From NCBI RefSeq assembly GCF_028888695.1, contig NZ_PNFF01000002.1:953001-1017000 (forward strand): a DNA stretch of 64,000 nt, given 5' to 3'. Numbering within the stretch: position 1 is the stretch's first letter; each line of letters opens with the position of its first letter. The notes under the pieces were generated by a model that had not been told where the DNA came from, did not search any database, and saw nothing but the letters and a program-made list of their open reading frames with translations. The DNA is from Bacillus methanolicus (GTDB lineage: Bacteria > Bacillota > Bacilli > Bacillales > Cytobacillaceae). Both the position numbers and the translations under genes were made by a program. Below, one piece after another: positions 38,475 through 47,963 of this stretch.

Positions 38475-39956
38475 ATGGGAAAAATAACAGGATTTATGGA
38501 ATATACTCGCGAAGAAGAAACGAAACGTGGCCCTCTTTCTCGCCTGGAGGATTGGAAAGAATATAGCTTTGCGTTTTCCGATGAAACGCTCGCAAGACAA
38601 GGTGCCCGCTGCATGGACTGCGGGACCCCGTTTTGCCATATGGGACTGGAATTGAACGGCTTAACATCTGGTTGTCCGATTCATAATTTAATCCCTGAAT
38701 GGAACGATTTAGTGTACCGAGGCAGATGGAAGGAAGCTCTTGAGCGGCTGTTGAAAACAAACAACTTCCCGGAATTCACCGGAAGGGTTTGCCCTGCGCC
38801 TTGTGAAGGTTCCTGTACGGTAGCGATTTCCGACCCGGCAGTCGCTATCAAAGGAATCGAGCGGGCGATTATTGATAAAGGATTTGCTGAGGGATGGATT
38901 CAGCCGCGAATTCCGCAAAAACGAACAGGAAAAAAAGTGGCGATTGTCGGTTCCGGGCCTGCCGGTCTTGCTTGCGCCGACCAGCTCAATCAAGTTGGCC
39001 ATTCGGTAACAGTGTACGAGCGGTCCGACCGAGTCGGCGGATTATTAATGTATGGCATTCCAAATATGAAACTCGAAAAAGAAATTGTCGAGCGGAGAGT
39101 TCGACTTTTAGAACAAGAAGGGATTACGTTCGTAACAAATACGGAAGTCGGAAAAGATATCACAGCCGAAGAGCTGCGTTCCCAATATGACGCCGTCGTA
39201 TTATGCATCGGCGCGCAAAAACAACGCGACCTCACGATTGAAGGAAGAGAGCTTGAAGGCGTTCATTTTGCGATGGATTATTTAACAGGTGCGACGAAAA
39301 GCTTGTTTGACTCAAATTTTGAAGATGGCAACTTCATCGATGCGAAAGATAAGCATGTCATTGTAATCGGCGGCGGTGATACGGGTGCTGACAGTGTTGC
39401 CGTTGCATTGCGTCAAAAATGCAAAAGCGTTGTGCAGTTTGGCAAGCACCCGGCATTGCCGAAAGAACGGTCGGATAATAATCCGTGGCCGCAATATCCG
39501 CTTGTATTTTCACTTGATTACGCGTATGAAGAATCAAAAGCGAAATTCGGCACTGACCCGCGGGAATATTGCATTCAGACGAAAAAAATTGTCGGCGATG
39601 AACATGGTCGGGTCAAAGAACTTCATACAATTCAAATGGAAAAAATAATCGATGAAAATGGCAATGCAATATTTAAAGAAATTCCTGGCACCGAAAAAGT
39701 TTGGCCATGTGATTTAGTATTTATCGCCATCGGCTTTGAAGGTCCGGATCAGCCTATTTTGCAGCAATTCGGCGTCGAAACCGTCAACAAAAAGGTAAAA
39801 GCGCCGTACGGCAAATACACAACAAACGTCGAAGGAGTATTTGCAGCCGGAGACGCCCGCAGAGGCCAAAGCTTAATCGTTTGGGCGATTCACGAAGGCC
39901 GGGAAGCGGCGAGAGAAGTGGACCGATTCATGATGGGTGCGACCAATTTGCCGTAA
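38475..39956 (+). CDS. gltD: Glutamate synthase, small subunit (NADPH-dependent)
   Basis: The 493-residue subunit (gltB in B. subtilis) takes electrons from NADPH and passes them via FAD and two 4Fe-4S clusters to the large subunit. The N-terminal cysteine-rich region is [21 protein letters not shown] and [11 protein letters not shown]; the FAD site is [17 protein letters not shown] (~residue 155); the NADPH site is [18 protein letters not shown] (~residue 295); the C-terminal FAD-contacting part is [18 protein letters not shown]. The length is normal. It lies 50 bp after the large subunit with its own GAGGAGGGTG ribosome-binding site. Confidence 0.97.
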   Translation: MGKITGFMEYTREEETKRGPLSRLEDWKEYSFAFSDETLARQGARCMDCGTPFCHMGLELNGLTSGCPIHNLIPEWNDLVYRGRWKEALERLLKTNNFPEFTGRVCPAPCEGSCTVAISDPAVAIKGIERAIIDKGFAEGWIQPRIPQKRTGKKVAIVGSGPAGLACADQLNQVGHSVTVYERSDRVGGLLMYGIPNMKLEKEIVERRVRLLEQEGITFVTNTEVGKDITAEELRSQYDAVVLCIGAQKQRDLTIEGRELEGVHFAMDYLTGATKSLFDSNFEDGNFIDAKDKHVIVIGGGDTGADSVAVALRQKCKSVVQFGKHPALPKERSDNNPWPQYPLVFSLDYAYEESKAKFGTDPREYCIQTKKIVGDEHGRVKELHTIQMEKIIDENGNAIFKEIPGTEKVWPCDLVFIAIGFEGPDQPILQQFGVETVNKKVKAPYGKYTTNVEGVFAAGDARRGQSLIVWAIHEGREAAREVDRFMMGATNLP

Positions 39957-39963
39957 TGTGAGA

Positions 39964-40006
39964 AATTCCTCTTGAAAACTCTTTGTTTTCAAGAGGAATT
40001 TTTTAT
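39964..40006 (+). terminator. Terminator of the glutamate synthase operon
   Basis: A stem AATTCCTCTTGAAAA/TTTTCAAGAGGAATT with a short loop is followed by TTTTTATG. It begins 8 bases after the gltD stop. Confidence 0.9.
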
Positions 40007-40506
40007 GTGAAAAAAGAATGATAAATAAAAAGCAGCCGGCTAAACGAACTGTTTTCTAATCAAGGTTCCTATTTTGGTGTGAAGGCGTTTCATGGTTGGA
40101 TACCGGTTCTCTGCCAAGTTTAGGCTTCCAATTTTTCAATTTATTTTTCAAGTAATCCTTTAAGAAGTCCCGTTTCTTTTTTCGCCTTTTATCACGATTT
40201 TTTATGGAAAGTCACCACCCTTTCGTTACTGAACAGAGCTATTTTTCCTTTATTATAACCTCTACATTCTTAATTATCGAATTGATGCTCTAAATATATG
40301 CTAAAAATAATTCTAATAGTGTTTATGCTATTATAAGTTAATCCATCACTTTCTTTACTTTTATATATTCCTGCTCGTACTTTAAGCAGTAACATCCAGT
40401 CGAAATGCAGTAACTTGTTAACAACTTGCATACCGGATAAAAATAATAGCAGTTAAGAATAATTAGCAAATAAGAAATTGAGTCATTTCAGAAAAGGTGA
40501 TTATTA
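40007..40506. other. 500-bp intergenic region, no gene supported
   Basis: A minus-strand frame around 40065-40205 reads KNRDKRRKKKRDFLKDYLKN but has no usable start codon. The rest is AT-rich DNA that presumably contains the promoter of the oxidase at 40507. Confidence 0.3.
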
Positions 40507-41625
40507 ATGAAAAAAATGATTGTGGTTGGAGCTGGAATTCTTGGTGCGTCTACCGCTTATCACCTGGCAAGATCCGGAGCTGATATTACGTTGGTTGATC
40601 GTATTGACCGAGGACAGGCGACGGATGCCGCAGCGGGTATTATTTGTCCTTGGCTTTCGCAGCGGCGCAACAAAGCGTGGTATCAGCTAGTGAGAGGCGG
40701 GGCGCGATACTATCCTGCTTTGATTGACCATTTGGAAGCAGATGGTGAAACAGATACTGGCTATAGCCAAGTAGGGGCAATCAGTCTTCATACAGACGCG
40801 GATAAACTGGAAAAGATGGCGGAAAGGGCGCGCAAACGACGTGAGGACGCACCCGAAATCGGAGAGATTTCAATTTTATCCCCAACTGAATCAAAGAAGC
40901 TGTTTCCGCCATTATCTGAAGAATATGGTTCTGTTTATGTCAGCGGAGGAGCTCGTGTAAATGGAAGAGCTTTACGGAACTCTTTAGTCAATGCTGCCAT
41001 TAAGAATGGGGGAACTTTCCTTCAAGGGGATGCCACCCTAGTTTTTAAAGACAACGAGGTCACTGGAATCAAGCTAAATGAAAATATATTGGAGGCTGAT
41101 CAGGTGATTGTCACAGGAGGTGCATGGTCAAAAGAACTATTACAGCCGCTGGGCATCAATTTTTTAGTAAAACCCCAGAAGGCGCAAATTATACACCTTA
41201 AAATTCAAGACATAGATACGAGCCAGTGGCCGGTTGTCATGCCTCCTAATGATCAGTATATTCTCACATTCGAAGACGGTCGAGTTGTCGTAGGGGCAAC
41301 ACATGAAGATGAGGCAGGATTCGACTGCCGAGTGACAGCAGGGGGAGTACATGAAATTTTGGGAAAGGCCTTGGCAGTAGCGCCTGGTTTAGCGAACAGC
41401 ACCATGATTGAAACAAGGGTAGGCTTTCGGCCGTTCACACCCGGTTTTCTTCCTGTCATCGGATCATTGCCCAACTATAAAGGATTATTTATTGCAAATG
41501 GGTTAGGAGCTTCAGGCTTAACAAGTGGCCCTTATCTCGGCTCTGAACTTGCGAAACTTGCACTCGGCAAACAAACAGAAATTGATCTTAGTCTATATGA
41601 TCCAGCTGGAGCACTTGATGTTTAG
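40507..41625 (+). CDS. FAD-dependent amine/amino-acid oxidoreductase (YurR-like)
   Basis: The 372-residue DAO-family flavoprotein has an N-terminal dinucleotide-binding motif IVVGAGILGASTAYHLARSG and ATDAAAGIICPWLSQ near residue 40, substrate-domain strands, and a C-terminal GFRPFTPGFLPVIG followed by GLFIANGLGASGLTSGPYLG that closes over FAD. The length equals B. subtilis YurR. It probably oxidises a glycine- or D-amino-acid-like substrate; the precise substrate is unknown. AAAAGGTGAT lies upstream of the ATG. It is a single-gene unit. Confidence 0.88.
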   Translation: MKKMIVVGAGILGASTAYHLARSGADITLVDRIDRGQATDAAAGIICPWLSQRRNKAWYQLVRGGARYYPALIDHLEADGETDTGYSQVGAISLHTDADKLEKMAERARKRREDAPEIGEISILSPTESKKLFPPLSEEYGSVYVSGGARVNGRALRNSLVNAAIKNGGTFLQGDATLVFKDNEVTGIKLNENILEADQVIVTGGAWSKELLQPLGINFLVKPQKAQIIHLKIQDIDTSQWPVVMPPNDQYILTFEDGRVVVGATHEDEAGFDCRVTAGGVHEILGKALAVAPGLANSTMIETRVGFRPFTPGFLPVIGSLPNYKGLFIANGLGASGLTSGPYLGSELAKLALGKQTEIDLSLYDPAGALDV

Positions 41626-41701
41626 TTCCGAGTCGCCTTTACGTTGCAGTATTATGTAAAGAAGATACATTACTGCTTCAGATACTTGCCTTAAAGTTAA
41701 T

Positions 41702-41827
41702 CACGTATTGAACGGGAGGAAAGAGGATCCGAACGGGAGTAATCATGTATTGAACGGGGGTAAAGAGGTTCTGAACGGGAGTATACGTGTATTGAACGAG
41801 AATAAAGAGGTTCCGACCGGCAAAATC
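41702..41827. repeat. Three tandem copies of a 42-bp repeat
   Basis: Units begin at 41702, 41744 and 41786 (CACGTATTGAACGGGAGG, CATGTATTGAACGGGGGT, CGTGTATTGAACGAGAAT), each containing a second GAACGGG-type motif, so each unit is itself an imperfect doublet. The third unit is the most diverged. The minus strand reads an in-frame TPVQ-rich 14-residue repeat, but without a credible gene context. It lies downstream of the YurR-like gene. Confidence 0.8.
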
Positions 41828-42025
41828 CAAAAAGATATTGAGTTGTTCTGACTGATTTTGTTCATTCACATTTGAAAGAAAGTCTGGATCTGGACATCAT
41901 TTCAATAGAATCCGAATCTTTTTGATTGTCGAAAAAATGTTTCCTTTTTTTGTTGTTTTTTACATATAAAGTGTTATTCTATTTTCAGGGGAAATAGATG
42001 ATTACAAGGGGGAGAAGGAGAAGTA

Positions 42026-43564
42026 ATGGAACAAAAAAAAGGGATGTCATTTGTTATTTTAGCCATGGCACTGGGACTTTTTATGGCATCGCTTGATAAC
42101 ACAATAGTTTCTGCCAGCATTAATCAAGTTATCAAGGATATTGGCGGATTCGATAAAATGAGCTGGATTTTTACTGCTTATATGCTGGCCGCAACAAGTA
42201 CCATGCTCGTTTTCGGAAAAATGAGCGATTTATTTGGACGAAAATTGTTTTATTTAATCGGAATCAGTTTGTTCCTGATTGGATCTGCTTTAAGCGGAAC
42301 TGCTCAAACAATCGATCAGCTGATTGTCTATCGTGTTATTCAAGGGATTGGTTCAGGAGCCATTTTTCCGATTTCGTTCACGATTATTTATTCGATTTCA
42401 ACAGATCCTAAGCAAGCTGCCAAAATGTCTGGCGTTTTTGCGGGGATATTCGGCATTTCGTCTGTTTTTGGCCCGCAAATTGGTACTTGGATTTCCGAGA
42501 CGTCTTGGCTGGGCTGGAGATGGTGTTTTTATGTGAACGTGCCTTTCGGTATTGTTTCTATCATCACATTGTTGTTAGCTTTAAAGGAATCTAAGTCAGA
42601 TCAAAAACCAAAAGTTGACTATCTTGGGACAGTGCTGTTGATTTCTTCAACCGTTCTGCTGCTTCTCGGTTTAGAATGGGGCGGGAAAGATTATGCATGG
42701 AACTCGGTTCAAATAATTGGGATGTTTATTGGAGCGGCTTTATTGATTGTGTTGTTTTTACTAGTGGAAAGTAAGGCTAAGGAACCGATTTTGCCTCTTG
42801 CCATTTTCAAAAATAAAATGGTGCTGGGCACAAGCATTGTCGTGTTTTGCCAAGGAGCCATCATGTTCTCTGCGATTACTTATCTCCCTATTCTTTCAGT
42901 GGCTGTTATCGGGAACGAAAACTCGAACAGTGTATTAACGCCAATGATGCTTCCGATAATGATCGGTGCAATTGCAGGCGGTTTCCTTTGTACGAAAATT
43001 CCTTTCCGTACCATAATGGCTTTTTCCATGGCGGCCGGCATACTCGTGGCTTATCTGCTGGGATCCATTACGCATGATACGGCGAAGTGGATGGTAACAC
43101 TTATCATGATCACGTTGGGGCTGATTGTTCTTGGTCCGCTTATGAGTGTTTCGCAAAACGCTGTAGCTCAATCCGTTGATAAAAAATATATCGGAATCGC
43201 TTCTTCGATTGTAGGATTTTGGCGCAATATTGGCGGTGTGATGGGGGCTGCGATAACAGCGACGATTGTGAACAATGATTTGAAAGAGAAGATGACTGAA
43301 TTTGCGTCAGCCTCCAAAATGCCTGCTGATAAGGTACAAGAGATAGCAAAACCAGAAATATTAATGCAAGAAAATGCACAGATTCCCGCCCAGGTTGTTG
43401 ATTTTATGAGAGGCGCAGTTGAAACGGCTTTGCACCACGGTTTTATATTAGCACTAATTGCCGGTATTATCGGATTTCTAGTTTCATTATTTGTAGGTGG
43501 CGACCGTTATACGTTTGGTAGAGGTGTAAAAGAGGCAGGCAAAGAACAATTACCTGCAAGCTAA
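42026..43564 (+). CDS. Multidrug MFS transporter, DHA2 (14-TMS) family
   Basis: The 512-residue drug:H+ antiporter has motif D1-like LGLFMASLDNTIVSASI in TM1, motif A GKMSDLFGRKLFYLIG, motif B YRVIQGIGSGAIFP and motif C GVFAGIFGISSVFGPQIG. About 14 predicted membrane segments fit the DHA2/EmrB-QacA group; the length matches B. subtilis Mdr. GGGGGAGAAGGAG precedes the ATG. Its substrates cannot be told from sequence. It is a single gene with a terminator downstream. Confidence 0.92.
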   Translation: MEQKKGMSFVILAMALGLFMASLDNTIVSASINQVIKDIGGFDKMSWIFTAYMLAATSTMLVFGKMSDLFGRKLFYLIGISLFLIGSALSGTAQTIDQLIVYRVIQGIGSGAIFPISFTIIYSISTDPKQAAKMSGVFAGIFGISSVFGPQIGTWISETSWLGWRWCFYVNVPFGIVSIITLLLALKESKSDQKPKVDYLGTVLLISSTVLLLLGLEWGGKDYAWNSVQIIGMFIGAALLIVLFLLVESKAKEPILPLAIFKNKMVLGTSIVVFCQGAIMFSAITYLPILSVAVIGNENSNSVLTPMMLPIMIGAIAGGFLCTKIPFRTIMAFSMAAGILVAYLLGSITHDTAKWMVTLIMITLGLIVLGPLMSVSQNAVAQSVDKKYIGIASSIVGFWRNIGGVMGAAITATIVNNDLKEKMTEFASASKMPADKVQEIAKPEILMQENAQIPAQVVDFMRGAVETALHHGFILALIAGIIGFLVSLFVGGDRYTFGRGVKEAGKEQLPAS

Positions 43565-43594
43565 TGGCCGTTTATCCGTCTGTTTTTTAATTAA

Positions 43595-43636
43595 AAAAAG
43601 CTCATCCTTTGACGTATTCCATAGGATGGGCTTTGC
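43595..43636 (+). terminator. Terminator of the DHA2 transporter gene
   Basis: AAAGCTCATCC pairs with GGATGGGCTTT across a 16-nt loop and is followed by GCTATATT. Confidence 0.6.
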
Positions 43637-43721
43637 TATATTCAAGGGCGAATATCTCTCACTAACATCAGTATTAATGACAAAATACAGCAAAAAGCAC
43701 AGGAGTTTCCGGATATTTGAA

Positions 43722-43884
43722 AGGGGCTGACTCATAAACAAAGGGTCAGACCCCTCCAATACAACATATAGACAAACTCTGAGAAAATAATTCTATATAT
43801 TATCATTGCTGGAGGGAGCCAGACACTTTTAAGTCAGCCCCCTTCGCAACTGACCTTCCCTCATCCCGTTCTTAAGGGATGGGC
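43722..43884. repeat. Cluster of GGGTCTGAC-type hairpins
   Basis: Three neighbouring hairpins: AGGGGCTGACT/GGGTCAGACCCCT at 43722-43755; GGGAGCCAGAC.../GTCAGCCCCC at ~43813-43847; and CATCCC/GGGATG at ~43863-43884. The first shares AAACAAAGGGTC.GAC.CC with the terminator at 45477-45511. They fill the gap before the VanW gene; no ORF is present. The CATCCC hairpin resembles ends of IS200/IS605-type elements, but no element is intact here. Confidence 0.55.
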
Positions 43885-44012
43885 TTTCCCCCTTAGAAAT
43901 CTGTAATATCGAAAAGGGGAAAAGAATAGAATTAGAGTATGAGAAACTCCTTTGATGTATTTTTCAGGACGGCATCAGGTTTTAGAATTTATAAAGAAAA
44001 GTTGGGAGAAAA

Positions 44013-45005
44013 ATGAGAAAGCTTGTATGGACAGTTTTCATAATTTTGGCAGCTAGTTTAATAGGATTGATTGGATGTTCAGAAAAAACAGCAAAAGAAG
44101 AAGAGTTAGAGAAAAAAGTAGTTGATTTAAAACAGCAAGTTGATCAGTATAAGAAAGAAAAAAAGAAAAAAGAAGAAGAAAAGCCGATAGTAGTCAATGT
44201 GGTCGATCCAAATACGAAGAAGGTGATAAAAACGCTTTATCCGAAGGATATGGGATTTAAAACTAATTTCGAAAAGTATAAAGCGGAAATTGAAAACTGG
44301 GCAAAGACTTTGGCAAGGGGAACGGAAACAACGGCTGGATATGACCAGAGAATGATTCCTGATAGGATAGGAGAAAATGGTCAGATCATTAAGGGAAGAC
44401 CGAGAGTGATACTAGAAGAATCAGAGTTAACGGAAAAAGTGATTAAGGCTTCGGAAAAGGGCGGGACTGTAGAGTTGCCTCTATATGTTTTCAAAAGCGA
44501 ATATAAGCCTGAAGAAGTTCCACATTTGGGAGAAGTGGTGGTTGCTTCGTATACAACCTATTTCAATAGCAATGTTGCGGGAAGAACGAGAAATATCGAG
44601 CTATCTGCACAGGCCATCAATAATGTTATTATCGGGGTTAAAGATATATTCTCTTTTAATACGACTGTCGGACCGAGTGACGCAGCACATGGATATCAAA
44701 AAGCAGAGGAAGCTGTCAATGGAAAATTAGTCATGGGAATTGGAGGAGGCATTTGCCAAACGTCATCTACTTTGTATAATGCGGTAGATAAACTGGGGGT
44801 TGCCTATATAGAGAAGCATCATCATTCGGTGAATGTCGGGTATGTGCCAAAAGGAAGAGATGCAACAGTATCATATGGAGGATTGGATTTTAGATTTCAG
44901 AATACGACAGGTGTACCATTGCTGTTGAAAGCATATGTAAAGAAAGGGTCTCTAACCGTAGAGGTGAGAACGTCGAAAGCGAATCAAGCCCTTTTAAAAA
45001 AATGA
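44013..45005 (+). CDS. VanW-family lipoprotein
   Basis: The 330-residue lipoprotein has signal peptide RKLVWTVFIILAASLIGLIG with lipobox Cys22, then a highly charged lysine/glutamate coiled coil (~27-60), a linker domain and a C-terminal VanW domain (ELSAQAINNVIIGVKDIFSF, GIGGGICQTSSTLYNA, HHHSVNVGYVPKGRDA, TVSYGGLDFRFQNTTG). It is anchored on the outer face of the membrane. VanW proteins are linked to cell-wall peptidoglycan, but the reaction is not established. The ATG has TTGGGAGAAAA upstream. It is monocistronic. Confidence 0.9.
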   Translation: MRKLVWTVFIILAASLIGLIGCSEKTAKEEELEKKVVDLKQQVDQYKKEKKKKEEEKPIVVNVVDPNTKKVIKTLYPKDMGFKTNFEKYKAEIENWAKTLARGTETTAGYDQRMIPDRIGENGQIIKGRPRVILEESELTEKVIKASEKGGTVELPLYVFKSEYKPEEVPHLGEVVVASYTTYFNSNVAGRTRNIELSAQAINNVIIGVKDIFSFNTTVGPSDAAHGYQKAEEAVNGKLVMGIGGGICQTSSTLYNAVDKLGVAYIEKHHHSVNVGYVPKGRDATVSYGGLDFRFQNTTGVPLLLKAYVKKGSLTVEVRTSKANQALLKK

Positions 45006-45150
45006 TTAAATGATAGACAGAAATTAACGGTTGGATTTATTCTTTAATGAAATTATAAGTTCCCTCGAAGAATCCTTCATTAAATAACAAGAGAACCGTA
45101 GGGTAAAATTATGGTACTTTTAGAAATTTAGAGTGGGAGGGAGCGGGAAA

Positions 45151-45444
45151 ATGAAAAAGTCGTTTTTGGCTGGGATTGTTTTTTTAATGTTGGTTTCTGT
45201 TGTTTCGATCGTTCTTGATGATTGGAATCTTATCATAAAAATTTCCGGCGGTATTGGATTATTAGCAATTTTAGCCTCTGGTCTTTTCGTTGGTGCGTTT
45301 GTAAGCGGTGATAGAATGAGGGCAAATTTTTCCTCTGAAACAAAGGAAGACCGTTCAGAACGGTTGCGAACCGTAAATATTCTCCTATTGTTTGGTTTGC
45401 CTAATCTTGCAGCTGCCGTTGTTTGCTATATGGTGACAACTTAG
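45151..45444 (+). CDS. Small membrane protein, DUF5316-like
   Basis: The 97-residue protein has three hydrophobic segments (FLAGIVFLMLVSVVSIV; IGLLAILASGLFVGAFV; ILLLFGLPNLAAAVVCYMV) and a short charged loop FSSETKEDRSERLRTVN. It resembles the DUF5316 family of Bacillus. ATG 45151 is chosen because GGGAGGGAGCGGG precedes it; an in-frame GTG at 45133 lies upstream of that site. Function unknown. Confidence 0.8.
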   Translation: MKKSFLAGIVFLMLVSVVSIVLDDWNLIIKISGGIGLLAILASGLFVGAFVSGDRMRANFSSETKEDRSERLRTVNILLLFGLPNLAAAVVCYMVTT

Positions 45445-45476
45445 ATAAATAAGTAGATACAATGTAAAAATAAACA

Positions 45477-45511
45477 AAGGGTCTGACTCCTCCAATAGGA
45501 GTCAGACCCTT
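45477..45511. terminator. Bidirectional terminator between convergent genes
   Basis: A perfect 15-bp stem AAGGGTCTGACTCCT/AGGAGTCAGACCCTT around a CCAAT loop. Its right arm overlaps the stop codon of the MocR-type gene. It belongs to the same sequence family as the hairpin at 43722. Confidence 0.75.
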
Positions 45512-46967
45512 AAGAATCAGTTCCCAAACTTCGAATGATTTGACTAAGTTGATAGATTCCTTGCTTAAGTTCCGGCAATGAAGCATAAGCGTAAGATAAC
45601 CGCAAGTATTGGTTTGGTTCTTGGGAATAAATATTTCCCGTATTAAGGAGTATTCCCTTAGATAATGCTATTTCATAAAGATTCCTCATTGATAATTTTG
45701 GTTTTATTTTTAACCAAATGAAAAAGCCGCCCTTTGGAAAATTCCATGTGGCAATGTCGCTCAGATGAGTCTCCAAAGCCTCCATTGCTGCTGCCCTTCG
45801 AATTTTTAGCTGCTCCCTGACAAATTCAAGATGCTTCTGATATAAATCACTTGCTAACCATTCAGCAGCAGCTTTTTGCGATAACGAACTAGAGCCATAG
45901 TCGGTTTGCATCTTAATATCTGCCAATCGTTCAATGACCGGTTCCGGACCGACAATCCAGCCAATCCTCAAACCCGGGCTTAACGTTTTGGACAAACTGC
46001 CCAGATACAATACGTGTCCATGTTTATCTTTTGCCTTTAAAGGGGAAGGAGGAGGCTCGTCTATCCATAATTCCCCATAAACATCATCTTCGATTAAGGG
46101 CAAGCTTAATTGTTCACATATTTTCATGATATGTTTTCTTCTTTCTTCCGTCATGAGTGTGCCTGTTGGATTATGAAATGATGGTATCAAATACAGCAAC
46201 GATCCATTGTATTGTTTTTTATATCTTTCAATTAATGAAGTTCGGATACCATGTTCATCCATAGGAACGCCAACCAACTTCATGCCGGCAGATTGAAAAA
46301 CATTAACAGAATACAGATAAGATGGTTTTTCGAGTAAAACCGTTGAACCTCTTTTCAAAAGGCCGATTGAAATCAATTGCAAGGCTTGAAGAGCCCCGGA
46401 AACAATCAAAATTGATGATGGAGAAGTATTAATTCCCAACCTTTTTAAATGGTTTGTTAATTGGCTGCGAAGAAAAAAATCTCCTTTTGATTCCTCATAT
46501 CCTAAAGACATTTTCCGATCGAAAATCCGCGGAAATATTCTTTGCATTTGTTCGTATGGAAGGAGCTCAGGTGAAAGTTCTCCTGTTCCTAAGCGAATGA
46601 TGTCTGGGTAGAACTCGGCTTTGTTTATCTCTTGAATGGTTGGCAAATTGGGTTCATGAATCCCTGCTTTTACATAAGCGTTCCAATCGGGGGGTGTCGT
46701 GGATGTCAGAAGACTCCAAGTATTATTAACAACCCTTGTTCCCCCTCCGCTTTTTCCTTCAAGTAAACCTTGGGCCGTCAATTCATTTAATGCCGTAACA
46801 ATAGTGCTTCGGTTTACCTCAAATGCTTTAGCCAATGCTCGTTGGGATGGGATTTTCGTTCCAACGGTCCATTCTCCATTGAGGATTTTTTCTTTTAAAT
46901 ATTCTTCAATCTGTTTATGTAAAGGAATTGTTGATAGGCGATTTGGTTTCCACCCCAAGTTTTCCAT
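45510..46967 (-). CDS. MocR/GabR-type transcriptional regulator
   Basis: The ~485-residue fusion has an N-terminal GntR winged helix (PLHKQIEEYLKEKILNGEW; LAKAFEVNRSTIVTALNELT, residues ~10-75) and a C-terminal class I aminotransferase-like PLP domain (LIPSFHNPTGTLM; LPLIEDDVYGELW; YLGSLSKTLSPGLRIGWIV, with the PLP lysine in SLSKTL). Such proteins sense amino acids or PLP. The start at 46967 is preferred (GGAGGGTTTGCA before ATG); longer ATG starts have no such site. It is divergent from the LysE-type exporter, its likely target. Confidence 0.92.
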   Translation of the reverse strand: MENLGWKPNRLSTIPLHKQIEEYLKEKILNGEWTVGTKIPSQRALAKAFEVNRSTIVTALNELTAQGLLEGKSGGGTRVVNNTWSLLTSTTPPDWNAYVKAGIHEPNLPTIQEINKAEFYPDIIRLGTGELSPELLPYEQMQRIFPRIFDRKMSLGYEESKGDFFLRSQLTNHLKRLGINTSPSSILIVSGALQALQLISIGLLKRGSTVLLEKPSYLYSVNVFQSAGMKLVGVPMDEHGIRTSLIERYKKQYNGSLLYLIPSFHNPTGTLMTEERRKHIMKICEQLSLPLIEDDVYGELWIDEPPPSPLKAKDKHGHVLYLGSLSKTLSPGLRIGWIVGPEPVIERLADIKMQTDYGSSSLSQKAAAEWLASDLYQKHLEFVREQLKIRRAAAMEALETHLSDIATWNFPKGGFFIWLKIKPKLSMRNLYEIALSKGILLNTGNIYSQEPNQYLRLSYAYASLPELKQGIYQLSQIIRSLGTDS

Positions 46968-47111
46968 TGCAAACCCTCCAAGCCAGTTTCCTATCTCCAT
47001 TATATAAAATTTGGTTGGTTTCATATCCATCCAAATGGATGATGACAAAGGGTATGTTCCCTTCTAAAATACAGTCATAATCAATAGTCATAAACAATGG
47101 AGGGAAAAAGA

Positions 47112-47723
47112 ATGAATGAAGCAATCATCCACGGGGTTATTCTTGCTTTCGGATTAATTTTGCCTTTAGGTGTTCAAAATGTATTTGTTTTTAATCAAGG
47201 AGCCATTCAACCTGCATTTCTGCGTGTTCTCCCGGTCATTATTACAGCATCTCTCTGTGACACAATGTTGATTCTCCTTGCCGTGCTTGGTGTTTCCGTT
47301 ATCGTGTTAACATTCACATGGCTGAAGATCATCATTTTAGGGATTGGCATTGTGTTTCTTATATACATGGGCTGGGATATTTGGCACAGTGAACCGAAAG
47401 TCAATCACACGAACGAGGAACGTTTTTCAGCTCGGAAACAAATTGTATTTGCTGCTTCCGTTTCCTTGTTAAATCCGCATGCAATCTTGGATACAATTGG
47501 TGTCATCGGGACAAACTCGCTTCGCTATACGGCTGATGAAAAATGGGCGTTCACTTTCGCAACCATTTTTGTTTCTTGGCTCTGGTTTTTCGGGTTGGCA
47601 ATCATAGGGAGAATGGTAGGCAGACTAGACCAAACAGGAAATATCGTAAAAAGAGTCAATAAAATTTCTGCCATCATTATTTGGAGTGTTGCCTTGTATA
47701 TGGGCTGGCAATTATTATCTTAG
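47112..47723 (+). CDS. LysE-family amino-acid exporter
   Basis: The ~203-residue membrane protein has six hydrophobic segments and the LysE/ArgO motif LGVQNVFVFNQGAI near the N-terminus, plus SLLNPHAILDTIGVIG in the middle. It exports basic or other amino acids by family analogy; the substrate is not determined. ATG 47112 has GGAGGGAAAAAG upstream. It is divergent from the MocR-type regulator; the ~145-bp intergenic region contains CATCC-AAAT-GGATG, a possible operator. Confidence 0.88.
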   Translation: MNEAIIHGVILAFGLILPLGVQNVFVFNQGAIQPAFLRVLPVIITASLCDTMLILLAVLGVSVIVLTFTWLKIIILGIGIVFLIYMGWDIWHSEPKVNHTNEERFSARKQIVFAASVSLLNPHAILDTIGVIGTNSLRYTADEKWAFTFATIFVSWLWFFGLAIIGRMVGRLDQTGNIVKRVNKISAIIIWSVALYMGWQLLS

Positions 47724-47872
47724 GCCTCTGCTATCATACTTTTACTTCAAAGATAGAGTTCAATCGAGAACATTTTAACAAATTTATATAGGGTTATTCA
47801 AAAGCCATAGGAGAACAAGATTTTTTCTATCATCTGGGATGTTCCATTCTTATAATGAGTAGTATTAATTAT

Positions 47873-47902
47873 TTGACTTTTTCGAAAGGTGTTAAGTAAT
47901 AT
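47873..47902 (+). promoter_or_regulatory. Promoter of the PhzF/YbaK ORF
   Basis: -35 TTGACT (47873-47878), an 18-base spacer, -10 TAATAT (47897-47902), followed ~25 bases later by AAAGGAGG. Confidence 0.6.
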
Positions 47903-47963
47903 ATACAGAATACTAGTCAGATAAGAAAGGAGGAAATATCCAGCATCATACAACCTTTTACTT

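Noticed and set aside
41702-41827. The 42-bp repeats as a CRISPR array
   Set aside because: The repeats are directly tandem without spacers, are imperfect, and there are no cas genes in the window.
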